A stretch of 64,000 nt of DNA from Russula earlei (lineage: Eukaryota; Basidiomycota; Agaricomycetes; Russulales; Russulaceae). The translations under genes were made by a program, and so were the position numbers. Under the pieces are notes generated by a model that ran no database searches, had not been told where the DNA came from, and saw only the letters and a program-made list of their open reading frames with translations. Of the stretch, positions 1 through 11,319 are shown one piece after another. The stretch spans positions 96,625 through 160,624 of the forward strand of contig JAGFNK010000066.1 in assembly GCA_025769875.1 (NCBI GenBank), given 5' to 3'. Numbering within the stretch: the first letter of the stretch is position 1; each line of letters opens with the position of its first letter.

Positions 1-20
1 GAAACGTAAGTCATGGTTTT

Positions 21-539
21 ATGCAAATGCTCGTTTGGCATTTGTCTGATGTGATTGTGTCTTATCTGTCGCCGTCTTCAGGCCAGGATTTTGGGGGAGT
101 CACCACAGGAACCAATCAACAGCAGGTTACCAATGCGTACACAACGTGGTTGCAAAGTCTGTGCTTGTTTTGCAACACCTCAGGCCAAGAATCGACCGCT
201 GATGGCCGTGTCCCCTAGCTGGTTCGCAGTCCGGTGTCAGTGGGATGAATCAGTACCAGGCCAGTGACCGGCCAAGCGAGTTATGCGACGATAATGACGT
301 TTCTATTCTTGCAGTGGTCTTCGCAAAACCTGGTGCCCGCGACAGGAACATTTGTGCAGAGTTCGACTCCAGGTGGGACTGTGGGCACTTCCCCCAATGA
401 TGGTTACGGCATCCTTGGGTATGTCACCTATGCACCACGGTGGCTGCCAGGCACTGGACTAACGGTTGATATGCACCACTTCAGGACTGATGAGACTCAA
501 GTGCAGCAAGTCTTGACCAACGCAACTCGACCGGCGTAA
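21..539 (+). CDS. possible 3' part of an unidentified gene
   Basis: I do not recognise this gene. Two open stretches (21-218 and 264-539) could be exons of one gene entering from the left edge. The second opens after a good acceptor (tttctattcttgcag, ending at 314) and then runs 75 codons rich in Gly, Thr, Ser and Pro, with the words YGILGYVTYAPRWLPG and VDMHHFRTD before the stop at 537-539. The composition resembles the tail of a secreted or cell-wall protein, but no catalytic motif is visible. The exon joins upstream of 314 are not convincing, so the start and frame of the upstream part are uncertain. It could also be chance open frame. Confidence 0.25.
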
Positions 540-896
540 CCACGGCTTGGCTATTGTTGTGCGCATTTCTTATTCTTGGATGTCCATCACCTTTGGTTCT
601 GTTGTAACTGCAACTTCAACTTCTCACGCTTCACGCTTTACGGACGTTCCACGGAATTTCTTGAATAACGCTTTTGAATGTTGTCCCCGCGATGTGATTT
701 TAAGCCTTTTTACGAACAATGAACGTAATACGACCCTTGGACTCTTTTACTTCTCAAATCCTTACTAAGCTGACGATGCTGTGGATGTATACAATTGTTG
801 ATTGGCAGGGGATACAGAGGTCGGTTGCCCGTTGCGTTGCTAGCGATCTTCCTATTGATGTAATGAGTGTCTTGAGGACTCGTTCTCTCATGGCGC

Positions 897-2085
897 TCAT
901 GTGATGATCGTCCACTGAAGGGCCTCTACAGCTGCATTCAATTGTGCAAACTGCTCGACAAAATACGCCCGACTGCCCTTCTTACTTGCCGGACGTGTAT
1001 CTTCCTTGCCCTTCCAGAACGCCTTTACGGCAATAGCGACGGAGGTCAGTGCACGGGCAAACGAATCCCGCGATTCGTGCAAGGAAGACGGATCATCGGG
1101 GGCGCCATATATCTGTGTTGCCAGATTGTCTACCGCAGCTACGAGCGGTGGAGCAGAATCTAGCAGATCGTCTAGCAGGGCATTAGGAGGTGTCTGGGCC
1201 GGGGCACGTAGAGGAGGTAGGAGGGCGCCGCGAACATCATGGAAGAGTGCTGAAGTCCGCTCCACGATGCTCAGTAACTGGCGAAGATGCATCCCCCGGG
1301 GAGGGCCACAGTCAGGGGTTTGGGTGCAAGAAATGCGTGAAACGAACGCGCACAGTCTTTGCGAGCGCTATCTGCTCCGGGCTCTGCTCCCCCGGGTCAG
1401 AGTCGAGCTCAGGATCGTGCCAGCCATCGTCGAAGCCATTGCCGTCATCGTCATCGGGAGGATCGGCCTCGATCCCAAGGACAGCCACCGCGTCGTCGAT
1501 TATCTCCGTGTGCTCGCGCCAACGCTTGCGAACGGCAATCAGATTGGTCACGGAGAGGCCGTCGGGGGGGTTGGCCTTGGCTTGCGAGATCAGTTCGTGA
1601 ACGACGCCCGTCTTGGCGAGATACACATCGTTTCCGTTTTTGGGTCGTGGTCCGGGAGCGGCCGCGTCGACTGTGGTGGTGGGGGTGGGGGTGGGGGTGG
1701 TAGGATGGGTGAGGAGGGCGAGGTGCGCGTGGGCGAGTTCCTGCAGAGCCGTGAGAACACTTTTTGCCGTGGAATGCACCTCTGCGGTGAGAGCGCGGCC
1801 GTGGACGCGGGGAAGGAACAGAGAGGCGTTGGACGCGAGCGTGGACGAGTGGGATACGAGGTCCTTCAGAGGAAGGAGGGCGGCCGAGTAGGCCGGCTTG
1901 GACGGATTGAGCGCGATGGAGAGTTTCGTCGTGTTTGAATAGAGGACGGAGAGGAGGGAGATGAAATCTGCGCGTAGGGTGGTCAGTGGAAGCTCTTGCG
2001 CGTCCGACTTTGTGGTAATGGCTGCGATGGAAAGGGCGCAGGTTTGAGAAAGTAAAGTGAGAGCAGAGCGAATGTCGGAGGCCAT
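897..2085 (-). CDS. GCIP / cyclin-D1-binding-protein-like protein
   Basis: Two exons (2085-1354 and 1277-897) are joined by a 76-nt intron with donor GTGCGC, branch CTGAC and acceptor GCCAG, giving 370 residues. The protein is almost wholly helical and Ala/Leu/Ser-rich. The stretch YSNTTKLSIALNPSKPAY near residue 50 and the helix pattern match what I know of the GCIP (Grap2 and cyclin-D-interacting, CCNDBP1/DIP1) family, which binds HLH proteins and D-type cyclins in animals. An acidic linker rich in Asp and Pro separates the N- and C-terminal helical blocks, and a Thr-Pro microsatellite (around 1676-1700) lies in the coding region. The gene is divergent from YME1 with only 95 bp between start codons, so the two probably share a promoter. 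Family assignment is moderate; function in fungi is not established. Confidence 0.6.
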
Positions 2086-2180
2086 GAGGGAGAGGTGTGA
2101 CCCACGTGGCCCGTCTGGACTGTCCAGACGCGTTGCGTTCCTCCCGTTCGCCCTCTCACCTTCCCTCCTTGCACGACACG

Positions 2181-5157
2181 ATGACCAGCTGGATGAGGCT
2201 CAGACTGTTCACCGCGTCCTCACCGACACTGTATCAGCTCAGAGCCCTGCATCCACGTCCTTTCTGGCACAGAACAAACCCATTCTCTAGATCCTCGCTC
2301 TCTCACGAATTTCGTCCTTCGTTACCTCATCGTCCGCTTCCCCATGTGCTCATCCCGTCCCGTACCATCTCTCTCGGCTCCATATTCTCCTCAAAACCCT
2401 CCCCGACCCCCTCGCCTCATGCGGTAGCTCACGTGGCCAGGATAGAGGCAGACGCGAACACACATCCTTATGACGTCGAGAAGCAGCTCGCCCTCTTCCA
2501 AGCCCTCTCTGAAACGAATATCCAGCCTGGGTACGAGCTCGTCATAAATCGGTGGGAGAGGATGACTGAATTCGTGCGTCCCTTCTGCAAATACATGCTT
2601 AAATACGCTGACCTGTGCATCCCGCTAACTTGTAGGACCCCACGTCGCCCCTCCTTCATTCGGACAAGGCTTTCGAGTATTACATCCAGGCTCTCCTGAA
2701 GGCAAAAAAGGAAGCATCAATCAACCCTGCAGTGCGCAGGCGCGAGTCCCTGCTTGCTTCTCACCCCCTCGGTACTCCGTCATCTCCTCCACCACAAGCC
2801 GAACCGTCCGAAGTCCCACCGGCATCAGCTGAAGAAGCACCATCCCCCGCACCACCCCAGGCCGTTTCCCGCAGTCAACAGATTGCCTCTTCAGTCCTGA
2901 CAGGCGCGACCGTCGAGCCTCTGACTTCCTCTACTTCCGGATTTGGCTCCCAAGGTCTGCTGTCTCCGGAAATGGTGAAGTTTCTCGCAGCCCTCAACGC
3001 TGGCCAGGGCGGCAGCGGCAATCCTGTCCATGTCATAATCAAAGAACGTGAGTTGTAAGGGGTCATTTCTGTTCTGCCCTCAAATTGGTTGAAGGTAAAG
3101 GCGCTTGGATCCCAAGCTTTGCGCGGTTTTTGGTATTTGCTGGCATCGCTACTTTTTGTAAGTTACTTCTATGCACCCCGCAATGAAGTTTTTCTGACTA
3201 TTTGCAGTCGTCCTCACTCCTCCTTTCCGTCCTGGTCGAGAACTCCGGCCTCGTTAAAGCTGCTCCCCGCCAATCCGAATTCGAGCCGCATGAATCTAGC
3301 AAACCGGTTCGCTTCAGCGACGTACACGGTGTTGACGAGGCAAAAGAGGAGCTCAAAGACGTGGTCGCGTTTTTGAAGGACCCATCAAGGTTTGCTGAGC
3401 TCGGTGGAAAGCTGCCAAAGGGCGTGCTGCTCACCGGAGAGCCCGGAACTGGCAAGACGATGCTTGCGAGGGCTGTGGCAGGCGAGGCGGGCGTCCCGTT
3501 CCTGTTCGCGTCAGGGTACGTGTCAACATCTTAAGCATCTAAATCGTCTTCCCAACACGACGAAGCTCCGAGTTTGACGAGATGTTTGTCGGCGTCGGCG
3601 CCAAGCGGGTGCGCGACCTTTTTGCGACAGCCCGAAAAAAGCAACCTGCCATCATCTTCATTGATGAGCTTGACGCCGTCGGCGGGAAGCGCAGCGCTCG
3701 TGATCAGCAGTATATGAAGCAGACCCTCAATCAGCTGCTTGTCGAGATGGATGGATTCGTGCAAGACGAAGGAGTCATCGTCATCGCTGCGACTAATTTC
3801 CCAGAGTCTCTCGATGAGTACGTGCTCTATTCAGTCTCTCGCGTCGGCCTCTAACATTGTATTGGGCTCGCAGGGCCCTTGTTCGACCAGGACGGTTTGA
3901 CAGACACATCGCGGTTCCTCTACCTGACATTCGCGGACGCGCTCAGATCCTGCTACACCACATGAAGGAGATCGTTGTTGGTCCCGATGTTGACCCTATG
4001 ATTTTGGCACGGGGAACTCCAGGCTTCTCGGGTGCCGACCTGCAGAACATGGTCAAGTAAGTTTTTGAGATTGCCGGTCCTCTTCGGGCTTACTCATGGT
4101 TTTCCAACTAGCCAAGCCGCTATTCAGGCATCTAAAGAACAGTGCAAGGCAGTCGCACTCAGGCATCTGGAGTGGGCCAAGGTCGGCTCCGTTTCCACGT
4201 CATAATCGGGCGATGGCTGAAATTGCATTTGTGCGTAGGACCGCATCGTCATGGGGGCGGAACGACGCAGCTCGTATATCGATGAGAGAGTCAAGCGTCT
4301 CACAGCATATCACGAGGGAGGCCATGCACTCACAGCCCTCTACACCGAAGGGGCGATGCCTTTGCACAAAGTTACTTGCATGCCACGTGGACATGCACTC
4401 GGAGTCGTGCGTTTTAAAAGTATCCTTCCCTTTCTGTCAAAACATGCTAAGGATCGTGATGCTCGTAGACCTCCCAATTACCAAAAGACGACAGACTGAT
4501 GATCACACAGAAAGAATTTCTGGCTGATATAGACGTTGCACTCGGCGGTCGCGTGGCAGAGGAGCTCATTTTCGGTGCGGAGAACGTTACGAGTGGTGCA
4601 TCATCCTGATTTGAGGAAGGCAACCGCCACCGCCACTCGCATGGTCAAGGCAAGTCAAGTTTAACCAGCCACATACTAGAGTGACAAAGACGATGATTTG
4701 TCCTGTTCGCAGAATTGGGGATATTCGGAGAAAATTGGACCAGTATACCTAAACGATCGAGAAGAAAGCATTTCCACAAGCAAGCGTGAGGAAATTGAGA
4801 ACGAAGTGCGGAGGTGAGGGATAGTATAACTGGTCTGGGCCATCCCGCTGATAATCGCACGTTTGGCTTATTAGATTGCTTCAAGCGGGGCAATCCAGGG
4901 TCTTCACTCTCCTACGGTCAAAACAGCATGAGCTGCACAGGGTGCGTTCCTCCGCGTCCACTTGGCTGCGGTCGCGTCGCTAAAGAACGGTATAGCTCGC
5001 ACTTGCACTCATTGAGCACGAAACGCTCGACATGGAAGAAGTCGAGAAGGTGATTCGGGGAGAACCTATACGAAATATCAAAGACGTCATCAGCGAGGAT
5101 CTGTCTCGCCTAGGTGCGGCCGCCCCTGAATCCCCATCGGCGGTCGCTGCGTCATAG
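2181..5157 (+). CDS. YME1: mitochondrial i-AAA protease YME1 (FtsH family)
   Basis: ATP-dependent zinc metalloprotease of the inner mitochondrial membrane facing the intermembrane space. ATG 2181 opens an Arg/Ser/Leu-rich, acid-free presequence ([14 protein letters not shown]). A single membrane segment lies in the short exon near 3101-3157. The AAA module has Walker A GEPGTGKT, Walker [10 protein letters not shown] and the arginine-finger region RPGRFDRHI. The protease module has the zinc site AYHEGGHAL (HEXXH type) and then [13 protein letters not shown] place 12 exons. Intron 4650-4712 uses a GC donor (GCAAGT). Two single-base surpluses break the frame: one in or near the T run at 3153-3157, and one at about 4607-4609, where a stop appears inside the conserved GASSDLRKAT motif. 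Removing both gives about 783 residues, the usual length. Either assembly errors or a dying copy; everything else looks functional. Confidence 0.93.
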
Positions 5158-7244
5158 CATTCGTTCGCATATATTTTTTTCATTACGGGGTGTTTTTTTT
5201 TGTCATGAGTGCTCCACGTCCGATGCGAGCTGAGGTCGTCTGACTGGTCGCGCAAGTTGACATAGGGAAGTGTTCGCATGTTTGGTACGCAGATACCCGA
5301 CAGCACCGCGCTGAGCTGGGGATCACTGACAGAAGAAGCTCGTTATGCAGCGCAAGGTCGCACGGAACGATGCGTCTGAAAAGTTGAGTTACATTGAAAC
5401 CTTCCCAGGGGTGGAGAGTGGTTCTTCCGGGCCTTCCAGGCCAAAGGGATGCCGGTGGAGCGATAAATCCGCGGGCCCTTTCTGCAATTGAAGGAAATTG
5501 AAGAAATTGGCTTCGGCTGCTGCGCGTGACATGGAATCCTGCACGGCTACGAGAAGCCGGTTGGCGGGGACCAGTGGAGGTGAAGAAGAGGGGCAGGCAA
5601 AGAAGTTCCAAGACCACGACGTGGTCGGTGTTAGTTACTTACAAGGACATGCATAAATGTGGTACCGTCAGGCGGCAGAGATGCGGGTGAGGATGGGATC
5701 GTGCATCGTGTCGTACCGCGCACTGTCCCCGCTTCTTCGCGGAGCTCGAACAAACAGAGATGAAGACTCGCGCCGCGCCCTCCTTCTTCCCCTCCCTGCG
5801 GCACTTGGGGAAGCTTCCGTGTAGAACGAGAACGCAGATGGACGAGCGAGCGTCTGGCCTCGTCCCAGTCCCCAGTCCCCAGTCCTAGGGAATGTCACCC
5901 ACCCGTGGGTTGCCTACCTAAGCAGGGACACGGACGGGAGCGCCCGGCACCTGCGTTTTATTGCCTTGCCGCGGCCAGGGCAGGAACGTCGATAACGGCG
6001 ACGCGCGCTTGTCGACCCATGCCCTTAGCGTCAAAGCGTCCGCGATCGGAAAAAGGCGCCCCACGCTTGCCCCTGGCTGGGAGTGGCTTCTTCTCGCCAC
6101 GCCACGGGCCTCTCCAGATCTGTGGGCGTCGCCTATTCGCTGGGTGCGACCAGGAGGCCAGCCAGCCAGGAAGGGCACGAAGGGGGAGGGGAGGGGGGGG
6201 GGGGACACGGTATACTACGGCAGCGGGGGTTCGTACCCCTTCGTATCGGCGATCTAGAAGGAAAAAAAGAAAAAAGTACCGGGCGCAGAGCGTGGGCAAA
6301 AGCTGGGTTTTGTGAGGACGTATCGGCCTCATTTGGAACAAATACGATACGACTGGACGCCGCCGTGGGTCCACGGGCAAGGCGCGGGGGGGGGGGGGGA
6401 CCATTTACGCGACTGTCGCTTTGTGCCGGAGAAGGTGTGATGGCAACAGCAGCCTGGCTCGTATCTCCCGTGCCAGCGAACGTGGGCAGGGGGGAGCATC
6501 AGGCCTATCAGAGGCGAAGAAATCGTGTCGAGGGGCGTGCGAATGGCGAAGCAGGTCGTGCCACGCGGTACGAAAAAAAAAAAAAGGAATGTGGTGGGCA
6601 CAGTGCGGGGGAAAAGGGTGCCGGAAAGAGCTTTGCGCAGCAGCAACGCTACGAATCGAGTCCGATAGGAGCCCAACGAGGAGTCACCACGCCTTGAGTG
6701 CGCCAAGTATCACCCAGTTCGGCGATCTCGGACTCTGACGAGCGCCTATATGCACAAATACCATACCATATGGGTTACATTCGAATTGATATTATTTGCA
6801 AGTAAAACGCCTCGCCTACCGCACCAAAACGGCCCCTCGCCGCTCCAAAACTCGTGCTTGCGGGCGGTTCAGAAAAAGGCAACGAAACCACGTGTTCGAT
6901 GCCCACGTGGTGCTATCACGATCACTCGCCGTCTCTCTGCGGGTGGAGTGGATGATTGCCGCAATCCGCAATATTTGACGTTCCGTAAGCACGGGGCGAA
7001 GATGACATGCATTCCCAGTCTGTCGTCGATCTCAAACTTAAAAATCAAAAGGCCCCGTTCTTTTGTTTTTTTTTTTTTCTCATCTCATTTCAGCCAGGCG
7101 TTCACCACCCCTCTGCCCCCGTCCACCGACGACGACTGGCTACCTCCGCCGACGACGCCAGGTCCGCTTCCGCGCCTTTGAACGACCTCCCCGTTTGCCT
7201 TTTCCGAAGCTTTAAGTTTGCAAGGACAAGATTGCGTTTGCGAG
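5158..7244. other. GC-rich gene-free interval
   Basis: Just over 2 kb between YME1 and the small Cys-rich gene. Many overlapping open frames exist on both strands, as expected by chance in GC-rich DNA, but none shows a recognisable domain or a consistent exon chain. The stretch holds long homopolymers (G runs near 6190-6203 and 6387-6400, an A run near 6571-6583, a T run near 7067-7078). The last 200 bases are pyrimidine-rich and may be promoter and leader of the gene starting at 7245. I see no RNA gene or mobile element here. Confidence 0.5.
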
Positions 7245-7594
7245 ATGTGTCACAGGCATCTCACCTTTGAAAAGAGCTCCGTCTGCGGTCATTTGATCCT
7301 CACGACGTCCCAAGACGTCGATTGTCAGGATCCTCAATGCTATAATAGTTCTGCGCATCCTTCCAACTGTGCCGCCAGATCTGGGCATGCCTACTGTTCA
7401 TGTCGCAGATATTATACGTACGTTCAAATCCCTCACTTCGTCCACCCTCCTCATTCCTCCTCACCACGCCAGCCGACCGGAGCGCATCGTATCATCTGGC
7501 CTGGTATTATCTCCATCGCAATCTTCCCCCACAATCTTCACTCTTACTTAAAACTCCCGAACAGCTGCCATACAAGTGTCCTTCGTGTTCTTGA
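7245..7594 (+). CDS. small Cys-rich protein, putative zinc-binding, 77 residues
   Basis: Three exons (7245-7417, 7473-7503, 7565-7594) with clean splice signals give 77 residues, far below usual gene-finder cut-offs. Ten cysteines and several histidines are spaced in pairs: CGH near residue 16, CQDPQC near 30, CSC near 52, and a closing CPSCS at the end. The blocks HPSNC, CRRYYTRPERIV and the C-terminal CPSC resemble a family of small Cys/His-rich basidiomycete proteins I have seen with CGH..DC..C..HP..C patterns and no assigned function. The ATG at 7245 is the first Met in frame. The gene converges on RAD3, whose stop lies 86 bp further. Real gene likely; metal binding is inference from the cysteine pattern. 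Confidence 0.65.
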
Positions 7595-7679
7595 TCTTCA
7601 TGATAGCCGTCGAACGTCCCTCATTTCCCTTTGTGTGTTGTAGCGTATACGTGGACGATCTTGCATCGCAACCTCTGTA

Positions 7680-10600
7680 CTAGTATAAATCCAGGTCAAC
7701 CTCACCCAGCACCCGGTCTGAGAAACCGCCCTCCTCGTACACCTCGTCTTCGTCCATCGGCACCCTTCCCTGGTTAGGTTGTGATAGCCCAGCGGCCACT
7801 GCAGCACTCTGCTCCACTTCGGCTTGCCGCTGCGCTGCCTGTGCCTTTTCGACGTCCTCCACCGTCCACAATGACACACCGGTCATATTCTCGCCTGCAT
7901 TCTGTGAGATAGTGCGCATGAAAAGCTTTGACAACGTCAAGGCCATGTCTGTCGAAAGGTTCGCCGCAGTTTCGGTTATGTACTGGTTGATCCACCGCGG
8001 CAACTTCGCCCGCTTATCCGCACGAGCGAAGCGCTAAGGATGCCGCCACAGTATGAGTTCATTTCTAATTTCCATTAATGGTAGCCAACCGCACACGACT
8101 AACCTTATCCGCAAAGACCATGAGTCCCCAGTCGGTCTTTCCTCGTAGGGCACGACCGACGCACTGGGCCGCATTTCGGATCGCATCAAAGCCCAGGAAT
8201 TCGGACTCGCGTATCCGATAAGCGTCGCGCAAGTACTCCAAGCGTGCCTTCAATATTCGGCTTTCTGTGTACTGATACGGGACACTAACATAAGCAATGA
8301 GCATGAATCCCTTTGCGACTCTGGAAACCTACCCAAACATGATCACAGCGCGACCATAGTTATGGTCAAAGTCAATCCCTTCGGATACCTTCCCTCTTGC
8401 AACAGACAGCAATACAGCCCCTCGGCCATTGTCACATGCCTAGCTTTAGATTGGCAACCACGCGTTTAGAGAACGGTAAACGAAACCTACCCTCCGATAG
8501 TTCTCGAGAGCAATACTTGTCTCGTTTGCATCAGGTGTCTCAACAAAGATGAGTTTATGCTTCCAGACTTCGTTCAAGATGCCCTGTGAGGAAAAGACCA
8601 GTTATATTCTGAATGTGGTGTGGTAGGCTCATAAATGCAGACCATGTCGTTCCATGCCGCAACGATGGACTCCATGTAGAGGTAGCTCGGGAAGAATGCA
8701 ACCACTCCATCGGGTACAATCTTGCTGTATTCCACCAAAATGCTTCCGAAATTCCGAACCACGGCCGGATCGTTTCGTACCTCGAAGCGAGAGCTGATTG
8801 CGACTTGGTCGCTGCCTCGGGTTATCACCTGAGGTCTCGGTCAAGTGACTAATCAGGAACCGGCGATTGACTTGTGACTCACAAGAGGTAGGAAGGCATT
8901 GCGCGTCAAAGTCATCGCATACGTCTCTTGGACCGCGGGGGTAAATTGCAGCATTTTGGGGTACATGTCGAGCGGTGAGATTGTTCCGGAGGTGATGACC
9001 ACACTGCTGAAACGCTCGAAGACGGGCTTGATAGCAATGGCGGGGTCCATGCAACTAGTACGGTACTTTGAGAATGCGGCTACGCACACGGTAAGGACGA
9101 CCTTGATTCAGAGACGTACACAAAATGGAACACAGGATTTGGCACCGTGGCATTGTCCGTTTCGAACGGCTCGAGAATGAGGAGGAAACCTAAAGGTCAC
9201 ACCGTCATTTCTGACAGGGGAGCAATCTAAAGCAGGAACGCCAATACCCTTTTCGTACGTTGAGACAAGCGTCGCGAAATTCGCGACTTTTTGTAATGAC
9301 GAATATTCGTCCAAGCGGCTGAGCTCGAGGGTTCGGACAAGAGATTGTAATCGTTCTGCACAGAACCTATTCAAGGAGGGCATTGTCGCGACGATGTAGC
9401 TTCGCGATGATATCCAAATGTGCGGCTGGCCTACCGGAGAGGCCTCCTTTCGATATAAGTGATATCTTTCAGATGTTGGAGAAACGACAACGGCGTCTCT
9501 GCGACAACATGCAACACACGCATGCGAGTCTAGACCGACATCAGCACATGCATATGGTTGGAGGGTCTCCTTTGAACGAAGTTTAAAGTCCCGACCTTGA
9601 GATACTCGACAAGCCGCTTGAGAAAAGCTACGAAATGCTCGGCCTTTCGAATATTCCCCGGAACAGCTTCTTTGAGGAGGTCTTCGGGTAGAACTGTACC
9701 ACGACTTAGCTCAAAGGCCGTTGTGAATGGGGCTCGGTGCAGACCTGGATTACTCATGAAAGCGTCTTCGGCAGATGCCGCCTCCTGTAGTCCTTCTACG
9801 AGCTTGGCGTATTCGTCCTGCAGCTTGGACGCGTCTGTCTTCTTTATCCTAGAGTGCCAATCAATATTTCTCCGTGACTCAAATTTCGAAAGCAACGCGC
9901 TCATCGATCTTATCTGCGAGCTTGTCCACACTTCGAGCAGCCGCGTCGAGCATGGGCCGAGTCAAATCGATACTCAGTGACTCGATGCACACATTGTCTA
10001 GGTTAAACGCTACTTGAACAGAGGAACGGCAACGTGAGGTGTCCTCGCTACGCACCTATATTATGCGCTTCGTCGAACACTACGATCGAGTCTTTAGACA
10101 TCTCCTTCGAGACTTGCTCCGCCACCTTCGGGTCGAGAAGGTAGTGGAAGGAGTAAATGATGACGTCGACGAAGGGCATCTTTGAGTGACGAATCAACTC
10201 TTCTTCATGGAAAACAGAAGGCACGAGCAAACCGAACGTCGGATGGTAAAATATGGGCAAGTTGCGGAATCTCGCGCGTGCTGCAAGATGTCCGCCAACG
10301 TCCAGATGCCGGGTGGCAGGATTTTGTCGTTCGGGATGTTATTCATGCTCTTTCGGCACGTCCTTGAGTGATAGCATGGGGAAAAGCTCACGTGAAAACG
10401 AAACCTACCTCATGGAAATTACACACTTCTACTGAGCCCGGATCAGCTCTTGCCTTGGTCACCACAGCGGCATTCGTAAGGTCTCGACATCGAGCATCCA
10501 CGACCTTGCCCTTCTTCTCTTTGGACACCTTCGAATGTGCGTCATGGAGGGCACAAATGGTTGGCAGAACCCTCGTACCTCGGGGTGTATGCAAAGATTC

Positions 10601-11170
10601 TTGCGACTGGTCAATCCCAAGCCAGTAAAGGCCTTTTCCTTCTCGCGCTGTTCATCTGTCTCTGAAACTGATATGCGATATTCCATCAGTCGCTTCAACT
10701 CAGAGAGAGCCTTCTCGATCTCCGGGACTGTGCGAGAGCAGTAGATGAGTTTGCGTTTCACGGGAAAGGACTGAGGGTCAATGACAGTCTGAAGCTTATA
10801 TCTTAAGGGGGATAAGTGATACCTGCTGATACGAGACGATTAGGGAGAGCAAAGAGACCGTCTTTCCTGTCCCTGAAGGCATTTCCAGTACGCAGTGTCC
10901 CTGCGTCATTACACAGGGGTGAGGGATTGCCTGCCAAGTCCGGACGTATGTACACACCGTCGCATCTAGAGTTCGTTTCAAGTCACACATGTACGCATAT
11001 TGCTCTGTAGTACAATGGACGTGACGAGATCATTTGCAAAGGTAGGGTTGTGACGCACCAGGATATATTCGGTCATAAGGAAAAACTATCTGCGAAGACA
11101 AATTATTCAATTTTGTTTGAGAGAATGTACACGGACAGCCCACAGGAAGGTCATCGATAAGGAACTTCAT
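7680..11170 (-). CDS. RAD3: TFIIH / nucleotide-excision-repair DNA helicase XPD
   Basis: 5'-3' superfamily 2 helicase of TFIIH, acting in nucleotide-excision repair and transcription initiation in the nucleus. About 19 short exons translate without frame breaks. The protein starts [19 protein letters not shown]; motif I is MPSGTGKT; motif II is [20 protein letters not shown] is followed by the C-terminal helicase motifs ([17 protein letters not shown], then [13 protein letters not shown]). The four cysteines that hold the 4Fe-4S cluster are present in NLCIHPE, ARCRDLT, VCNFHE and TCPYF. The C-terminus (LPRWINQYI onward) ends with an acidic tail. The length is close to the usual 790-800 residues. 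The neighbouring F-box gene lies upstream on the same strand, 149 bp away. An intact essential gene in the same block argues against wholesale decay here. Confidence 0.96.
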
Positions 11171-11319
11171 GAGCTCTGCCTTGTAGAATCACCGTCAACG
11201 ACAACCGAGTCAATTGTCGTCGACGCGTCAAACAATAGTTAGTCACATGATGTCACTAATGATTGGGCATTAATGCTATTACTATACTACTAATAAAACA
11301 TAAAAGGTCTGTAGTATAG

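Noticed and set aside
1006..1938. A 310-codon plus-strand frame opposite the GCIP-like gene
   Set aside because: It is the antisense shadow of a well-supported two-exon gene and has Gly/Arg low complexity from the microsatellite.
5668..6706. Several overlapping frames of 70-200 codons on both strands in the GC-rich interval
   Set aside because: They overlap each other in several frames, show no domain, and are explained by lack of stops in GC-rich DNA.
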